Shown: positions 35,922 through 46,181, numbered from the stretch's first letter. The stretch is DNA of 64,000 nt from Candidatus Krumholzibacteriota bacterium (GCA_016931295.1 JAFGEZ010000038.1:1-64000); one strand, 5' to 3'. Program-made: numbers and translations. Notes: generated by a model from the letters alone, not told the origin.

Positions 35922-35960
35922 AAAAGGCACGGCCCGGCCGCCTCCGGGCGACCGGGCCGT
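35922..35960 (-). terminator. Rho-independent terminator after the 35990 gene
   Basis: A 9-bp perfect stem (35929-35937 with 35952-35960) around a 14-base loop is followed by TTTT on the minus strand. Confidence 0.72.
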
Positions 35961-35989
35961 CTGCAGCCGCTGACGCAGGCGAAACGCGA

Positions 35990-38581
35990 TCAGCGGAGCA
36001 GGATGAGCTTGCGGGTCCGCTCGTACCCCGGCGCGGTCATCCGGCAGAAGTAGACGCCGCTCGCCATGCGCGAGCCGGCGTCGTTCGTGCCGTCCCAGAG
36101 GACCGTCTGCTCGCCGGCGTTGCGCACGCCGGCGACGAGCGTCCTGACGAGGGCGCCGCGCACGTCGTAGACCTTGATCTCGACGCGCGAGGTGGTCGGC
36201 AGGTTGAACGCGATCGTCGTCGTCGGATTGAACGGGTTCGGGACGTTCGCGTCGAGGGCGAAGACGCCGCGCGGCGTCTCCTCCGCGTCGGGCCGCGAGT
36301 AGCGGCCGGTCGACACGAAGATCCATTCCCGCCTGACGTCCCGCGAGATCGGCGCGAGTTCGTTCGCGTCGAAGACGAGGTCGATCACCTCGCCCCGCGA
36401 CAAGGTGAGCACGCCGGCCGGAGAGGCGGCGACGGCGTCGCAGTGACCCGACGGCGCGGTGTGCTCCGCCCGGAGCAGGACGGGCTCGACCGGCACGCCC
36501 TTCCATTCCTCGGCCTCGCGGAACTCGATCATGTCGGTCCGGTACCATCCCTCCCACGAGTAGCGGAGCACGAGATCGCGATCGGGAGAGAGGAGCCGCT
36601 TCTCGACGAGGGTCGTCTGCAGCGTCTTCTCGGCCCGCGAGTCGGCCTCCGAGACGAGAATCCAGCCGTCTTCGGTCTTCACCGAGATGCGCAGCTTGGA
36701 ATCGGGGGCATCCTCGCCGGCCTTCAGCACATCGGGCTCCTTCGGCCGCGGCTCCTGCGAGGTCGAAACGAACCGGCGGATCTGCTCCGGCGAAAGGGTG
36801 CCGAAATCGATCTCGAACCAGCCGTCTTCCCGGCTGTCGTAATAGACGCCGTCACGGGCGGCCAGGAGCGGCTTGATGTCCTCGCCGTTGTGATCGCGCG
36901 CCGACTTGATCATGAACAGGCGGCCGAGCGTGATGATCTCTCCCTCCCGCGTCACCTGGATCGCCTGGTCGGCGGGATGGTCGATCGCCAGGAGGCGGAA
37001 ATCGCTGAACCGGCTGGTCTCGAGACCGTCCTCGCGGACCTGGAAACGCAACTGTCCGTCGACGGCGGCGACCGCGTTGTTCATCAGGTACCAGTCGGTC
37101 ACGTCCGTCTCGACCGTACGGCCGTCGCACTGCGGAAGGATCGTGTTCTCCCTGGCGAATGTCTCGCCGTTCCATACGTACAGGGCCGGGCAGGACGGCG
37201 GCGGCGGCGTTGGAACGATCGTGATCATGCCGTCGTCCAGCGTCAGATCGGCCTCGTGCATCCCCAGTCCACCGTACCGGTCGAACCAGACCTTGTTCAC
37301 CGTCCAGAACCTGATCTTGAACTTCGTGCCGACCGGGTAGGCGGCGTTGCGCGAGAAGTTGATGGCGAACACGTCGTCGGGCAGATCCTCGAGATCCATG
37401 CCGAAGCTCGCGACCGACCTGAATTTCAACAGGTCGGGGTAGTCCTGGTTCGTGATCACGTCCGGCGCGGGATACCCGGCGCCGATGGTGAGATCCACGT
37501 ACGTCAGGCTGTCGCTGGGGAACTCCACCTCGAGGTAGAGGCTGTCCACCGGCATGTTCGAGTCGATCTCGATCGGCACCGAATATCCGGTCGCCGACGA
37601 GTAGTAGCCGACCTCGTCGATGTCGGCGGTGGCGACGTGGTCGGGCACCATGATCCAGCCGGGGACGAGATAATCGACTTCCTCGTAGTTCCCGCACGCG
37701 GTCCGCCAGAGACCGTAGAAGGGCGCCAGCGTGTACGAAACGTCGTCGGCGCCGTTCACCAGGTCGAAGCTGATCGTGCAGATCTCGATCTCCTCGTCGA
37801 CGGCGACGAGCGGATCCGTCGGCCAGAAGAGGAGTTCGAGCGTATCCCCCGTGACGGTGCTGTAGATGCTTTCGCCGACAAGCCCCGGCAGGGGAGTCAC
37901 CTCGTCGAACACGAGCGACGAGGAATCGAAGGTGAGCTTGACCTGTATCGGTTTTCCGGGAACGTTCTGGTGATACACCACGACAACGTCGACGCTCTCT
38001 TCTCCGGGGAGGGCCGTCGCGTTCTCGATGTCGTACCAGGTCGCGTAGACGGATTTCAGGCCAACCTCGCCGCCGTAGCGGACCGGCGAATAGGATCCGG
38101 AGCTCGTGTAGTAGTTGTACTCGTCGTCGTCGTAGAATTCGATCTCCGTGGTCGTGCCGTAGCCGAAGCACAGGACGTCGAGATTGACGAACGCGAAAGG
38201 CTCGCTTGACGACAAAACGAACTCCTCCTCGTTCGACAACCACAGCTTGATCGTGTCGTCGCCCATCGCGGCGAACTGCGTCGTCGCCGTATCGGGCAGG
38301 AAAGCCGACCACGTGATCGAATCGAACTCGAAGGCGCTGTCCGGCCAGACGATGTAGCACTGGAGGTAATCGAGCGTCGATTCCGTGTCGAGGTAGATTG
38401 GCACGGCGATCGTCGTGAGCGGCAGCTGATTCGTGAGACTTCCGATCATGAACGTCGAATTCGGATCGGGTTCCGCGAGCATCGACCGGCCGCCGCCGTC
38501 CTTCTCGATGTCCGCGAACGCGGTCGCCGCCAGCAGGCACGCCACCGGCAGGACCAGCAACAGAACACGAGAGCGAACCAT
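35990..38581 (-). CDS. Secreted cohesin-like multidomain protein with C-terminal sorting tail
   Basis: 863 residues with a signal peptide (1 to about 23). At least three cohesin-like beta-sandwiches (about 40-150, 160-280, 290-420) are suggested by repeats such as IAVPIYLDTESTLDYLQCYIVWP, VVVVYHQNVPGKPIQVKLTFDSS and VPIEIDSNMPVDSLYLEVEFPSD. A Pro-rich linker follows, then a second half of about 300 residues starting CPALYVWNGETF and the terminal domain NVPNPFNPTTTIAFNLP ending TRKLILLR. It is probably surface-displayed. The ATG at 38581 is used because a signal peptide starts there. The 105-codon frame before it lacks support. No catalytic motif was found. Confidence 0.87.
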   Translation of the reverse strand: MVRSRVLLLVLPVACLLAATAFADIEKDGGGRSMLAEPDPNSTFMIGSLTNQLPLTTIAVPIYLDTESTLDYLQCYIVWPDSAFEFDSITWSAFLPDTATTQFAAMGDDTIKLWLSNEEEFVLSSSEPFAFVNLDVLCFGYGTTTEIEFYDDDEYNYYTSSGSYSPVRYGGEVGLKSVYATWYDIENATALPGEESVDVVVVYHQNVPGKPIQVKLTFDSSSLVFDEVTPLPGLVGESIYSTVTGDTLELLFWPTDPLVAVDEEIEICTISFDLVNGADDVSYTLAPFYGLWRTACGNYEEVDYLVPGWIMVPDHVATADIDEVGYYSSATGYSVPIEIDSNMPVDSLYLEVEFPSDSLTYVDLTIGAGYPAPDVITNQDYPDLLKFRSVASFGMDLEDLPDDVFAINFSRNAAYPVGTKFKIRFWTVNKVWFDRYGGLGMHEADLTLDDGMITIVPTPPPPSCPALYVWNGETFARENTILPQCDGRTVETDVTDWYLMNNAVAAVDGQLRFQVREDGLETSRFSDFRLLAIDHPADQAIQVTREGEIITLGRLFMIKSARDHNGEDIKPLLAARDGVYYDSREDGWFEIDFGTLSPEQIRRFVSTSQEPRPKEPDVLKAGEDAPDSKLRISVKTEDGWILVSEADSRAEKTLQTTLVEKRLLSPDRDLVLRYSWEGWYRTDMIEFREAEEWKGVPVEPVLLRAEHTAPSGHCDAVAASPAGVLTLSRGEVIDLVFDANELAPISRDVRREWIFVSTGRYSRPDAEETPRGVFALDANVPNPFNPTTTIAFNLPTTSRVEIKVYDVRGALVRTLVAGVRNAGEQTVLWDGTNDAGSRMASGVYFCRMTAPGYERTRKLILLR

Positions 38582-39294
38582 CCCTTCCCCCTTTCCCGGC
38601 CCCTTCCGGGGCCGCGGACGCCTCATACAGTGAATGTGTGCCGGCCCGCGAGGCGGGGTGAGAGCTGAATCCGCGGGCCGGCGCAATCGTACCGCAGATT
38701 ATCTGTGATGTCAATTACATATTTTCATGTGCAAGCGAAGCAGCGCACGACCGCACAGAATCAATGCAATCACATTTAATTACAACATTATGTAACCGTC
38801 TATTTACGGTGTATCTCATCGTTTACTGTCAATTTTTATTGATATAATAATGCTTGTTTTGTGTGTTGCGCCGACTCCCGCGTCGCCGCGCGTTGACACG
38901 ATCGCCGGCGGATCGGGCAACGGCGGATATTGCGCGGGAGCGATCGCGCGCCGGCGAGGTGCGCCGGCGAAAACAGATAAAGTCGAATTGCAAGCAACCA
39001 GGGCTGAAAGAAGAATCCTTCATCTCTGATTTACAGAGAAAACGCACTCGTAAATCTTGTATGTACATCTTTCATATACATGAATCGGAATATTTTTCCG
39101 CGAGGAGCGCCAGCGCATGTTGACTCTCTCCGGCTGTCGTTGCATCATACGGTGTTTTGACGATCCGCGGCCGATCCCTCCCCTGCGGGAAGGCGGCGGG
39201 CAACGGACCGGACCGACGATCGCGATCGAGACGGCCGGCGGCGAACGCGGGGAACGCGCCCCGCCGCACCGGACGCCCGAACAGGGAGAGCTGG
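38582..39294. other. Long AT-rich intergenic region between divergent genes
   Basis: 713 bases upstream of both pckG (plus) and the cohesin-like protein gene (minus). About 38,700-39,110 is much lower in GC than the rest of the window. It contains the short inverted repeat ACCGT-N6-ACGGT (38795-38810), a possible -10 TATAAT at 38843, and a promoter-like TTGACT / CATCAT pair (39120-39148, spacing 17) ahead of pckG. No convincing gene is present; short open frames on both strands lack ribosome-binding sites. Confidence 0.6.
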
Positions 39295-41187
39295 ATGAAC
39301 GACACGTACCGCGAGCTCCTGCAGCGGAAGATGGTCGGCGACGGCTACGAGAAACTCGTCGCCCTCGGCAACGCGAAGCTCTACGACTTCGTGGGCGAGA
39401 GCGTCGCCCTCTGCGAGCCCGACAGCGTCTACCTGTGCGACGACAGCGACGAGGATGCCGAATACGTCCGCCGCACGGCAGTCGAGATGGGCGAGGAACG
39501 CCCGCTCGCCAGGAACGGCCAGACGATCCACTACGACGGTTACGGCGACCAGGCCCGCGACAAGGAGAATACGCGGTACATGGTCTCCCGCGGGATGATG
39601 GAGGAGATGACCGGACTGAACTGCATCGAGCACGACGAGGGTCTCGCGGAGATCCGCGGCATCGCGCGCGGGATCATGCGAGGCAAGCAGGCGATCGTCA
39701 AGCTCTTCTGCGAGGGTCCGCCGATGAGCGCCTTCGCCGTCGCGTGCGCGCAGATCACCGATTCCTTCTACGTCAGCCATTCGGAGGACATCCTCTACCG
39801 CCGCGGGTTCGAGCATTTCCGGCGGATGGCGGACAAAAACGATTTCTTCCGCTTTCTCCACAGCGCCGGCCGCCTCGACGAGCGCGGCTGCTCGGTCGAC
39901 CTCGGGAAGCGCCGCATCTACCAGGACCTGGTGACGATGACGGTCTACTCGATGAACGACCAGTACGCCGGCAACTCGATCGGGCTCAAGAAGCACGCGA
40001 TGCGACTCGCCATCAAGAAATCCGGGCAGGAGGGCTGGCTCTGCGAACACATGTTCGTCATGGGCTGCCGCAACCACCGGACCGGCCGGATCACCCATTT
40101 CTGCGGGGCCTATCCCTCGGCGTGCGGCAAGACGTCGACGGCGATGCTCCCCGGCGAGACGATCGTCGGCGACGACATCGCCTACTTCCGCAACATCGAC
40201 GGCGAGTTCCGCGCGGTGAACGTCGAGCGGGGGATCTTCGGGATCATACGCGACGTCAATCCCGAGGACGACCCGGTGATCTTCCGCACGCTGCAGTCCG
40301 AGCGGGAGATGATCTTCTCGAACGTCCTCGTCGGCCCCGACGGCAACCCCTACTGGCTCGGGATGGGCGTCGAGACCCCCGACACGGGCGAGAACCACTC
40401 GGGCCCCGGTTGGCATCCGGGAAAGAAGGACGCGAACGGCGCCGAGATCCCCATCGCGCACTCGAACAGCCGCTACACGATCCGCATGCAGTACCTCGAG
40501 AACCTCGATCCGTCGTGGAACGACCGCGAGGGCGTACGCGTGGGCGGGATCATCTACGGCGGGCGCGACGGCGACACGAGCGTCCCCGTCGAGGAATCCC
40601 CCGACTGGGAGGACGGGATCGTCATCAAGGCCTGCACCCTCGAGTCGGAGACGACGGCGGCCACCCTGGGCGCCGAGGGCGTGCGGAAGCCGCAGCCGAT
40701 GGCCAACCTCGACTTCATCTCCTATCCGATCGGCGACTACGTCAGGAACAACATCGCGTTCGGACAGGAAATCGCCGATCCGCCGCGGATCTTCGCGATG
40801 AACTACTTCCTGCGCGGCGCCGACGGGGCCTTCTGCTCGTGTAAGCTCGCCAAACGGGTCTGGCTGCACTGGGCGGAAGGGCGCGTGCACGGCGAGTACG
40901 ACGCGCTGCGGACGCCGACGGGATTCATCCCCGTCTACGAGGACCTGCGCGTCCTCTTCGACGAGCTCCTCGGGAAGCCCTACGGGCAGGAAGATTACGA
41001 GTACCAGTTCTCGTTCCGCTGCGACGCCTGGCTGGCCAAGATCGAGCGCGCCGAGGCCTTCTTCCGCAAACGCGCGCCGAAACTTCCCCGGTCCGTCTTC
41101 GATCGCTGGGCCGACGCCCGGCGGCTGATCGAGGCCGCCAGGGTCAGATGCGGCGGCGTCATTCCCCCCGGAACGTACACCGGATAA
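39295..41187 (+). CDS. pckG: Phosphoenolpyruvate carboxykinase (GTP)
   Basis: 630 residues, full length for the GTP-dependent class. The P-loop FCGAYPSACGKTST (271-281) contains the hyper-reactive Cys277 and GK 278-279 of this class. The family-typical KHAMRLAIKK is also present. It catalyses oxaloacetate + GTP to PEP + CO2 + GDP at the gluconeogenic/anaplerotic node. ATG at 39295 follows CAGGGAG. It converges on the permease gene with a 16-bp gap and no terminator seen. A long AT-rich upstream region may hold regulation. Confidence 0.95.
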   Translation: MNDTYRELLQRKMVGDGYEKLVALGNAKLYDFVGESVALCEPDSVYLCDDSDEDAEYVRRTAVEMGEERPLARNGQTIHYDGYGDQARDKENTRYMVSRGMMEEMTGLNCIEHDEGLAEIRGIARGIMRGKQAIVKLFCEGPPMSAFAVACAQITDSFYVSHSEDILYRRGFEHFRRMADKNDFFRFLHSAGRLDERGCSVDLGKRRIYQDLVTMTVYSMNDQYAGNSIGLKKHAMRLAIKKSGQEGWLCEHMFVMGCRNHRTGRITHFCGAYPSACGKTSTAMLPGETIVGDDIAYFRNIDGEFRAVNVERGIFGIIRDVNPEDDPVIFRTLQSEREMIFSNVLVGPDGNPYWLGMGVETPDTGENHSGPGWHPGKKDANGAEIPIAHSNSRYTIRMQYLENLDPSWNDREGVRVGGIIYGGRDGDTSVPVEESPDWEDGIVIKACTLESETTAATLGAEGVRKPQPMANLDFISYPIGDYVRNNIAFGQEIADPPRIFAMNYFLRGADGAFCSCKLAKRVWLHWAEGRVHGEYDALRTPTGFIPVYEDLRVLFDELLGKPYGQEDYEYQFSFRCDAWLAKIERAEAFFRKRAPKLPRSVFDRWADARRLIEAARVRCGGVIPPGTYTG

Positions 41188-41203
41188 GGCGCGGCGGGTC
41201 TCC

Positions 41204-43615
41204 CTATTCAGTCCGGAGCGTGTCGGCCGGCGAGGCGTGGACGGCCCGCAGCGTGTAGATCCCCGCTGTCGCGAGGGCGACGAGGAGGGCGCCGGCAGCC
41301 GCGCCGGGGTAGAGCCACCAGGGGAAGGGCGCCCGGTAGGCGAAGGACTCGGCCCATCGCCGCATCCCCCACCACGCGACCGGCCATGCGACCACGTTGG
41401 CAACGAGCACGAGCCGCACGTACTCGCCCGAGAGGAGCGAGAAGAGGTCGCGCATCGAGGCCCCCATCACCTTCCGGATGCTGATCTCGCGCATGCGGCG
41501 CTCCGCCGAGTAGGCGACGAGGGCGACGAGCCCGAGAACGGAGATGACGAGGGCGAGCCCCGTGAAGAAGGTGAACATCCCGCCGAGCCGGATCTCCGCG
41601 TCGTACATGCGCGCGAAGTTGTCGTCGAGGAAGATGTAGCGGAAGGGCGCGCGGGGGAACCGCTCCCGCCACGTTTCGCGCAGATGGGCGATCGCGTCCT
41701 CCACCCGCTCGGGGTGCAGCCGGAAGGCGATCTGCGCGGGGCGCCCCTCGTCCGGGACGAGCGCCATCGGCTCGATCCCGTGGTGCAGTGACTCGAAGTT
41801 GATGTCCCTGACGACCCCGACGATCGTCACCGGATGGCTGTTTTCATCCCCGTGCGAGGGATCGGCGTCGAGTCGCCTGCCGACCGGATCCTCGTAGCCC
41901 AGCTCGCGCACTGCCGTCTCGTTGAGGATGACCGGCCCCAGGTATCTCCCCCGGTCGTTCTCGTCGAAGTTGCGCCCGGCGACGAGTTCCATCCCCATCG
42001 TCTCGATGAACCGGCCGTCGACGGCGAACATCCGCGTCATCAGCATGTCGGCCGCCTCCGGCTCGGGCACCTCGTAGGTGAACTCCATGTGCCCGGTCGT
42101 CGGCAGGTGCGACGAGCAGGTGCCGGCGACGATGCCGGGATGCCGGATGGCCTCCCGCCGGAAGGTCTCGCAGTCGTCCCGTGTCATCTCCGGCCCGACG
42201 GACAGGGCGATCAGCTGCTCGCGGTCGAATCCCGGATCGCGGCCGTTCATGTACTCGACCTGGTTCGCCACGGTCAGCGTGCAGAGGATGAGGCCGATCG
42301 TCACGGCGAACTGGAAGGTGATGAGCGCGGGCCGGAGCCGGGAACGCCGCGTCGAGGCGAAGAGCCGCTCGTGGATCACCTGCCGCGGCAGGAAGGACGT
42401 GAGATAGGCTGCCGGGTAGAGGCCCGCCAGGACGCCGACGAGGAGGGCGAGCCCCACGAACGAGGCGGGCAGCCACGGTCTGGCGTCGAAGTCGGCGGTG
42501 AGCTCGCGCCCGGTGAAATCGGCGAAGAAAGGCAGCAGCGCCTCCACCAGGAGAAAGGCGACGGCCGCGGCGACGAGGGCGATGATGATGAACTCGCCGA
42601 CGAACTGGGCGGCCAGCTGCAGCCGCGACGCCCCGACCGCCTTCGAGATCCCCACCTGCCGGGCGCGGTCGCCGCTTCGCGCCGTCGCCATGTTGACGAA
42701 ACTCACCGCCGCGACGACGACGATGAAGACGGCGAGGAGAGCGAAGACGAGGAGCTTCCGCCGCGGCACGGGCGGTGTGAAGCCGCCGGCGAAATCGAAG
42801 CCCGTGTCGAAGTGTATCTCGCGGACGGGCTGCAGGTGGATGCTGCTCTCCGCGTCGAGCAGCTTCATCAGCTCCGCGGCGTGCGCATCGAAGACCGCGT
42901 CTGCGAGAGGCTGGACCGCCGCCGCATCGGCGCCCGGCAGGAGGAGCAGGTAGCTGGCGTACATCGACCGGCCCACCCAGTACTCGCCCCCCTCGATATC
43001 GAGCGACGCGATGGAGCAGACGAGGGAGAAGGAGGGCAGATGCGAGGGCCCTGCCATGTCGGCGTAGACGCCGGTGACCGTGTACGAGCGGTTTCGCGAC
43101 AGCCTGATCTCGCGGCCGATCGGATCGGCGTCGCCGAAGAAGCGCCGCGCGGTCGATTCGGCGATCGTGGCCATCATCGGCGCGGCGAGAGCCGTCGCAG
43201 GGTCGCCGAGGAGGAGTCGTGCGCCGAGGACGCGGAAGAAGGTGGAGTCGGCCCACGCGAGATCCCTCTCGAGGAAGATCTTTTCGCCGACGAAGACGGG
43301 CCGCTCGCCGGTCGAGAGACGCAGGCGCACGAAGCTCTCCACCGCGCCGATCTCCTCGGCGAGTCCGGCGGCCACCGGCCAGGAGGCCGTGGCCAGGCGG
43401 ATCTCCTGCCCCTCCCCCACCTTCAGGTCGGTGTTGACGCGGACGACGCGGTCGACGTTCGGCATCGAGGCGTCATAGCTGTTCTCGTGATCGAGATAGA
43501 TGATGATCATCATGCAGGCAGCCATGGCGGCGGCCAGCCCCAGCAGGTTCAGCGAGTTGATCACGATGTTGCGGCGGAAATTCCTGAGGAAGAGCTTGAG
43601 CGTGTACGAGAACAT
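41204..43615 (-). CDS. FtsX/MacB-type ABC transporter permease without a linked ATPase
   Basis: 803 residues with two FtsX-like permease repeats. An N-terminal TM helix (about 22-42) precedes a periplasmic MacB_PCD-like domain; three further TM helices follow at about 290-415. A second half repeats the layout with TM helices at about 440, 690, 730 and 770, and the cytoplasmic RRMREISIRKVMGAS coupling segment, twice with ARQVGISKAVGAS. No ATP-binding cassette gene lies nearby, so the ATPase must be encoded elsewhere. Such permeases work in lipoprotein or peptide export and sensing. GGGAG precedes the ATG at 43615. Long signal-like charged N-terminus in the longer frame is rejected. Confidence 0.85.
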   Translation of the reverse strand: MFSYTLKLFLRNFRRNIVINSLNLLGLAAAMAACMMIIIYLDHENSYDASMPNVDRVVRVNTDLKVGEGQEIRLATASWPVAAGLAEEIGAVESFVRLRLSTGERPVFVGEKIFLERDLAWADSTFFRVLGARLLLGDPATALAAPMMATIAESTARRFFGDADPIGREIRLSRNRSYTVTGVYADMAGPSHLPSFSLVCSIASLDIEGGEYWVGRSMYASYLLLLPGADAAAVQPLADAVFDAHAAELMKLLDAESSIHLQPVREIHFDTGFDFAGGFTPPVPRRKLLVFALLAVFIVVVAAVSFVNMATARSGDRARQVGISKAVGASRLQLAAQFVGEFIIIALVAAAVAFLLVEALLPFFADFTGRELTADFDARPWLPASFVGLALLVGVLAGLYPAAYLTSFLPRQVIHERLFASTRRSRLRPALITFQFAVTIGLILCTLTVANQVEYMNGRDPGFDREQLIALSVGPEMTRDDCETFRREAIRHPGIVAGTCSSHLPTTGHMEFTYEVPEPEAADMLMTRMFAVDGRFIETMGMELVAGRNFDENDRGRYLGPVILNETAVRELGYEDPVGRRLDADPSHGDENSHPVTIVGVVRDINFESLHHGIEPMALVPDEGRPAQIAFRLHPERVEDAIAHLRETWRERFPRAPFRYIFLDDNFARMYDAEIRLGGMFTFFTGLALVISVLGLVALVAYSAERRMREISIRKVMGASMRDLFSLLSGEYVRLVLVANVVAWPVAWWGMRRWAESFAYRAPFPWWLYPGAAAGALLVALATAGIYTLRAVHASPADTLRTE

Positions 43616-43862
43616 CCAGCGACTCCCGGCCTCTTCGGCATCCCCTGTCCGGACGGGCGGGCCGTAACGGCCCCGGTGACGGGTGCGCCAGCTCCCGATC
43701 GCCTCCGCGAGGCGGCGGCCTGCCATATACTACGACGAGCCGGGGCCGGTGTTCCACCGGAAATGCCGCCGGCGACTGACGGGAAAGTCAGGAATCGTTC
43801 AGTGGCGCGGCGCCCGCGCGGCGCGTACACTGTCATCGAAGGTGAAACACGGGAGGAATCCG

Positions 43863-46109
43863 ATGAGATGCACGACGACGTTCATTCCGGTTTCGGCCGT
43901 TGCGGCGATCGTGGCGGCGGCGATAATCGCCTCGCTATTCGCGCTCGCCGCCCTCGCCGGACTGGCGACCGCCCTCGTCTGCCTCGTGGCGCCTGCCGAC
44001 TGCGCGGCGGCCGAGTTCGGGTTCGACGAACCATTCGACATCCCGCCTATCGAGGGGATCGACATCGACGGCGATGCGGCCGACTGGCGCGGCGCGGGCT
44101 TCCGCGTCGCCGTCCTCGCCGCGCCTGACGGCGCGATTCCGCCCCCCGCCGATTTCGACGTCCTGTTCCGCGTCGGCTGGAACGAGCGGGGGCTCCTCGT
44201 ACTCGCCGAGGTGACGGACGACGAGCCCCGCGAGAACGCCGACACCGACCGGCTCTGGCGATCGGACTGCATCGAGATCTTCATCGCCGAGGCGGTCGGA
44301 CACGCCAACCGCTACCAGCTCGTCGCCGCCTCCGGGGCCGATCCCGCCCGAACGGCGGTCCGGACGCGTCTCTACGACCATCGCGAGGCACGCCACGGCC
44401 GTGCGCCGCTCGTCGACCCCCCGTGCGAGGCAAAGGTAGGCGAGGGCGGATACACGATCGAGGCGCTCCTGCCCTGGGAGAACCTCGGCGTCGAGCCGCG
44501 CGCGGGGCTCGTCGCCGCGCTCCAGCTCGTGGCCAACGACGAGGACGGCGACGGATCGCTGCGGGTGGCGTGGTTCCCGAGCTACGCCGCCCCCGATGAC
44601 CCGTCGAAGATGCACGCCGTCCGCCTCGCCGAACGTCCCTCTCCCCCCATCCTCTGCCGCGTCTTCCGGGAGGTGCGCGAGGGACGGTGCGTCGTCGTCG
44701 CGATCGGCGCCCCGGAGACCGAGGGGCGCGAGGCGGTCGTCTCCATGAACAACCGCATCGTCGCGCGGGACGTGCTCCACGCGGAAATCGGCAGGGCCGA
44801 GGCGCGGATAGAGATACAGACGCCTCCCGGGGCCGACCGGTGGCCGCCGATGTCGGTCGAGATCGGGGGCGAACGGATCGCCGCGTGGGAGGAGTCGCCG
44901 GCGCTCGAGCGCGTCCTCGCCCGCTATATCGAGGCGGCGGGCGGCCGCGAGGCGATCGGGCAACTAAACTCGCGCGCCGTCGCCGGGCGGTACCTCTACG
45001 ACCTCCCCTACGCGGATGTCCCCCGCGACACCTGTCCGCTCGAGGGATGGAGCGTGTCGCAGGACCGCTGGATGATCGAGGTCCGCGGAAACGGCGAGAT
45101 CCAGCGTCTCGGCGCCGACGGCGTCACCGGCTGGCGCCAGTCGGGAACGGACATCCGCTACGACGACCGGGTGCGGCGCGGCCTCATCGCGTTCGTCCTC
45201 GATCCGCGGGGCCCCCTCCACATAAACCGGTTCTTTCCCGGCATGGTTTTCACGGGCGTCGAGCGCCGCGGGGCAACGCTCGCGATCGCCGTGGAGTCCC
45301 GCGACGGCGACCGCCGCCGGACGCTCTGGTTCGACGACGGAACGGGTCTCCTCTCCGGCGTCGACGAGCATCTGCTCCTCGACTACGCGGCCGTCGACGA
45401 GGTGACGATCCCGCACCGGATCCGGTCCGACCGGGGAAACGGCTACAGCGCGTACGAATTCCTCCAGATCGAGCACAACGTGGACACGGGCGGCGTCCAA
45501 TTCGCCATCCCCGAACGGGCAGACGGGCCGGAAGGGCTCTTCGAGGGGATAAACGACCCGGCGGTCCTTCCCATGCTCCGGCATCTCTCCTTCCGCCACG
45601 GCGGGATGAACGTACCGGCCGAGGACGGACGCTTCCTCTACGATCTCGTCCGCCGCAACGGTTATCGCCGCGGGCTCGAGATAGGCACGTCGAACGGCTA
45701 CTCGACGCTCTGGCTCGGCCTCGCCTTCCGCGAGACGGGCGGCCGCGTGATCACGATCGAGTACGAGCCCCTGCGGGCCGCCGAGGCGGCGGAGAATTTC
45801 GACCGTGCGGGCCTCGGCGACGCGATCGACGCCCGCACGGCCGACGCCTTCGCGGAGATCGGAAGGATCGAGGGCTTGTTCGACTTCGTCTTCATAGACG
45901 CATGGAAACCGGACTACATCCGCTACTACCGGCTGCTCCGCGAACGAATCCGCCCCGGCGGCGCCATCGCGGCGCACAACGTGACCGCGCATGAAAGCGA
46001 CATGGAGGAGTTTCTCGACGCGGTCAAAAACGACCCCGATTTCGAGACGGTCATCCACCGGACGAGCCCGGCGGGGATCTCGGTGAGCGTCCGGCGGCGA
46101 AATCGCTGA
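43863..46109 (+). CDS. Exported fusion: CBM9-like, LolA-like and O-methyltransferase domains
   Basis: 748 residues. A signal or anchor segment spans about 8-45. Residues about 60-255 resemble a CBM9-like carbohydrate-binding domain (DIDGDAADWRGAG; RLWRSDCIEIFIAEAV; YTIEALLPWENLG). Residues about 355-560 have the LolA-like outer-membrane lipoprotein-sorting fold (AAGGREAIGQLNSRAVAG; GWSVSQDRWMIEVRGNG). Residues about 580-748 are a catechol-O-methyltransferase-like class I domain: LEIGTSNGYSTLWLGLAF, VITIEYEP, FDFVFIDAWKPDY. GGGAGGAA lies six bases before the ATG. A SAM enzyme behind a signal peptide is unusual, since SAM is cytoplasmic; possibly the N-terminus is an anchor with the C-terminus inside. 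The combination was not recognised from any family. Confidence 0.82.
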   Translation: MRCTTTFIPVSAVAAIVAAAIIASLFALAALAGLATALVCLVAPADCAAAEFGFDEPFDIPPIEGIDIDGDAADWRGAGFRVAVLAAPDGAIPPPADFDVLFRVGWNERGLLVLAEVTDDEPRENADTDRLWRSDCIEIFIAEAVGHANRYQLVAASGADPARTAVRTRLYDHREARHGRAPLVDPPCEAKVGEGGYTIEALLPWENLGVEPRAGLVAALQLVANDEDGDGSLRVAWFPSYAAPDDPSKMHAVRLAERPSPPILCRVFREVREGRCVVVAIGAPETEGREAVVSMNNRIVARDVLHAEIGRAEARIEIQTPPGADRWPPMSVEIGGERIAAWEESPALERVLARYIEAAGGREAIGQLNSRAVAGRYLYDLPYADVPRDTCPLEGWSVSQDRWMIEVRGNGEIQRLGADGVTGWRQSGTDIRYDDRVRRGLIAFVLDPRGPLHINRFFPGMVFTGVERRGATLAIAVESRDGDRRRTLWFDDGTGLLSGVDEHLLLDYAAVDEVTIPHRIRSDRGNGYSAYEFLQIEHNVDTGGVQFAIPERADGPEGLFEGINDPAVLPMLRHLSFRHGGMNVPAEDGRFLYDLVRRNGYRRGLEIGTSNGYSTLWLGLAFRETGGRVITIEYEPLRAAEAAENFDRAGLGDAIDARTADAFAEIGRIEGLFDFVFIDAWKPDYIRYYRLLRERIRPGGAIAAHNVTAHESDMEEFLDAVKNDPDFETVIHRTSPAGISVSVRRRNR

Positions 46110-46181
46110 CCCGGCCGGGCGCTTGGCGGCGCCGGCCGGTCGTGATAGGATGTCCGGGCCGCCGACCGAGGGGAGGAGACG

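Noticed and set aside
35802-36557. Extension of the metallophosphoesterase frame upstream to 36557
   Set aside because: It would overlap the cohesin-like gene antisense; GTG at 35801 has a perfect ribosome-binding site and a family-matching N-terminus.
38854-39123. 89-codon frame in the AT-rich intergenic region
   Set aside because: No ribosome-binding site, no recognisable domain, and composition that follows the local base bias.
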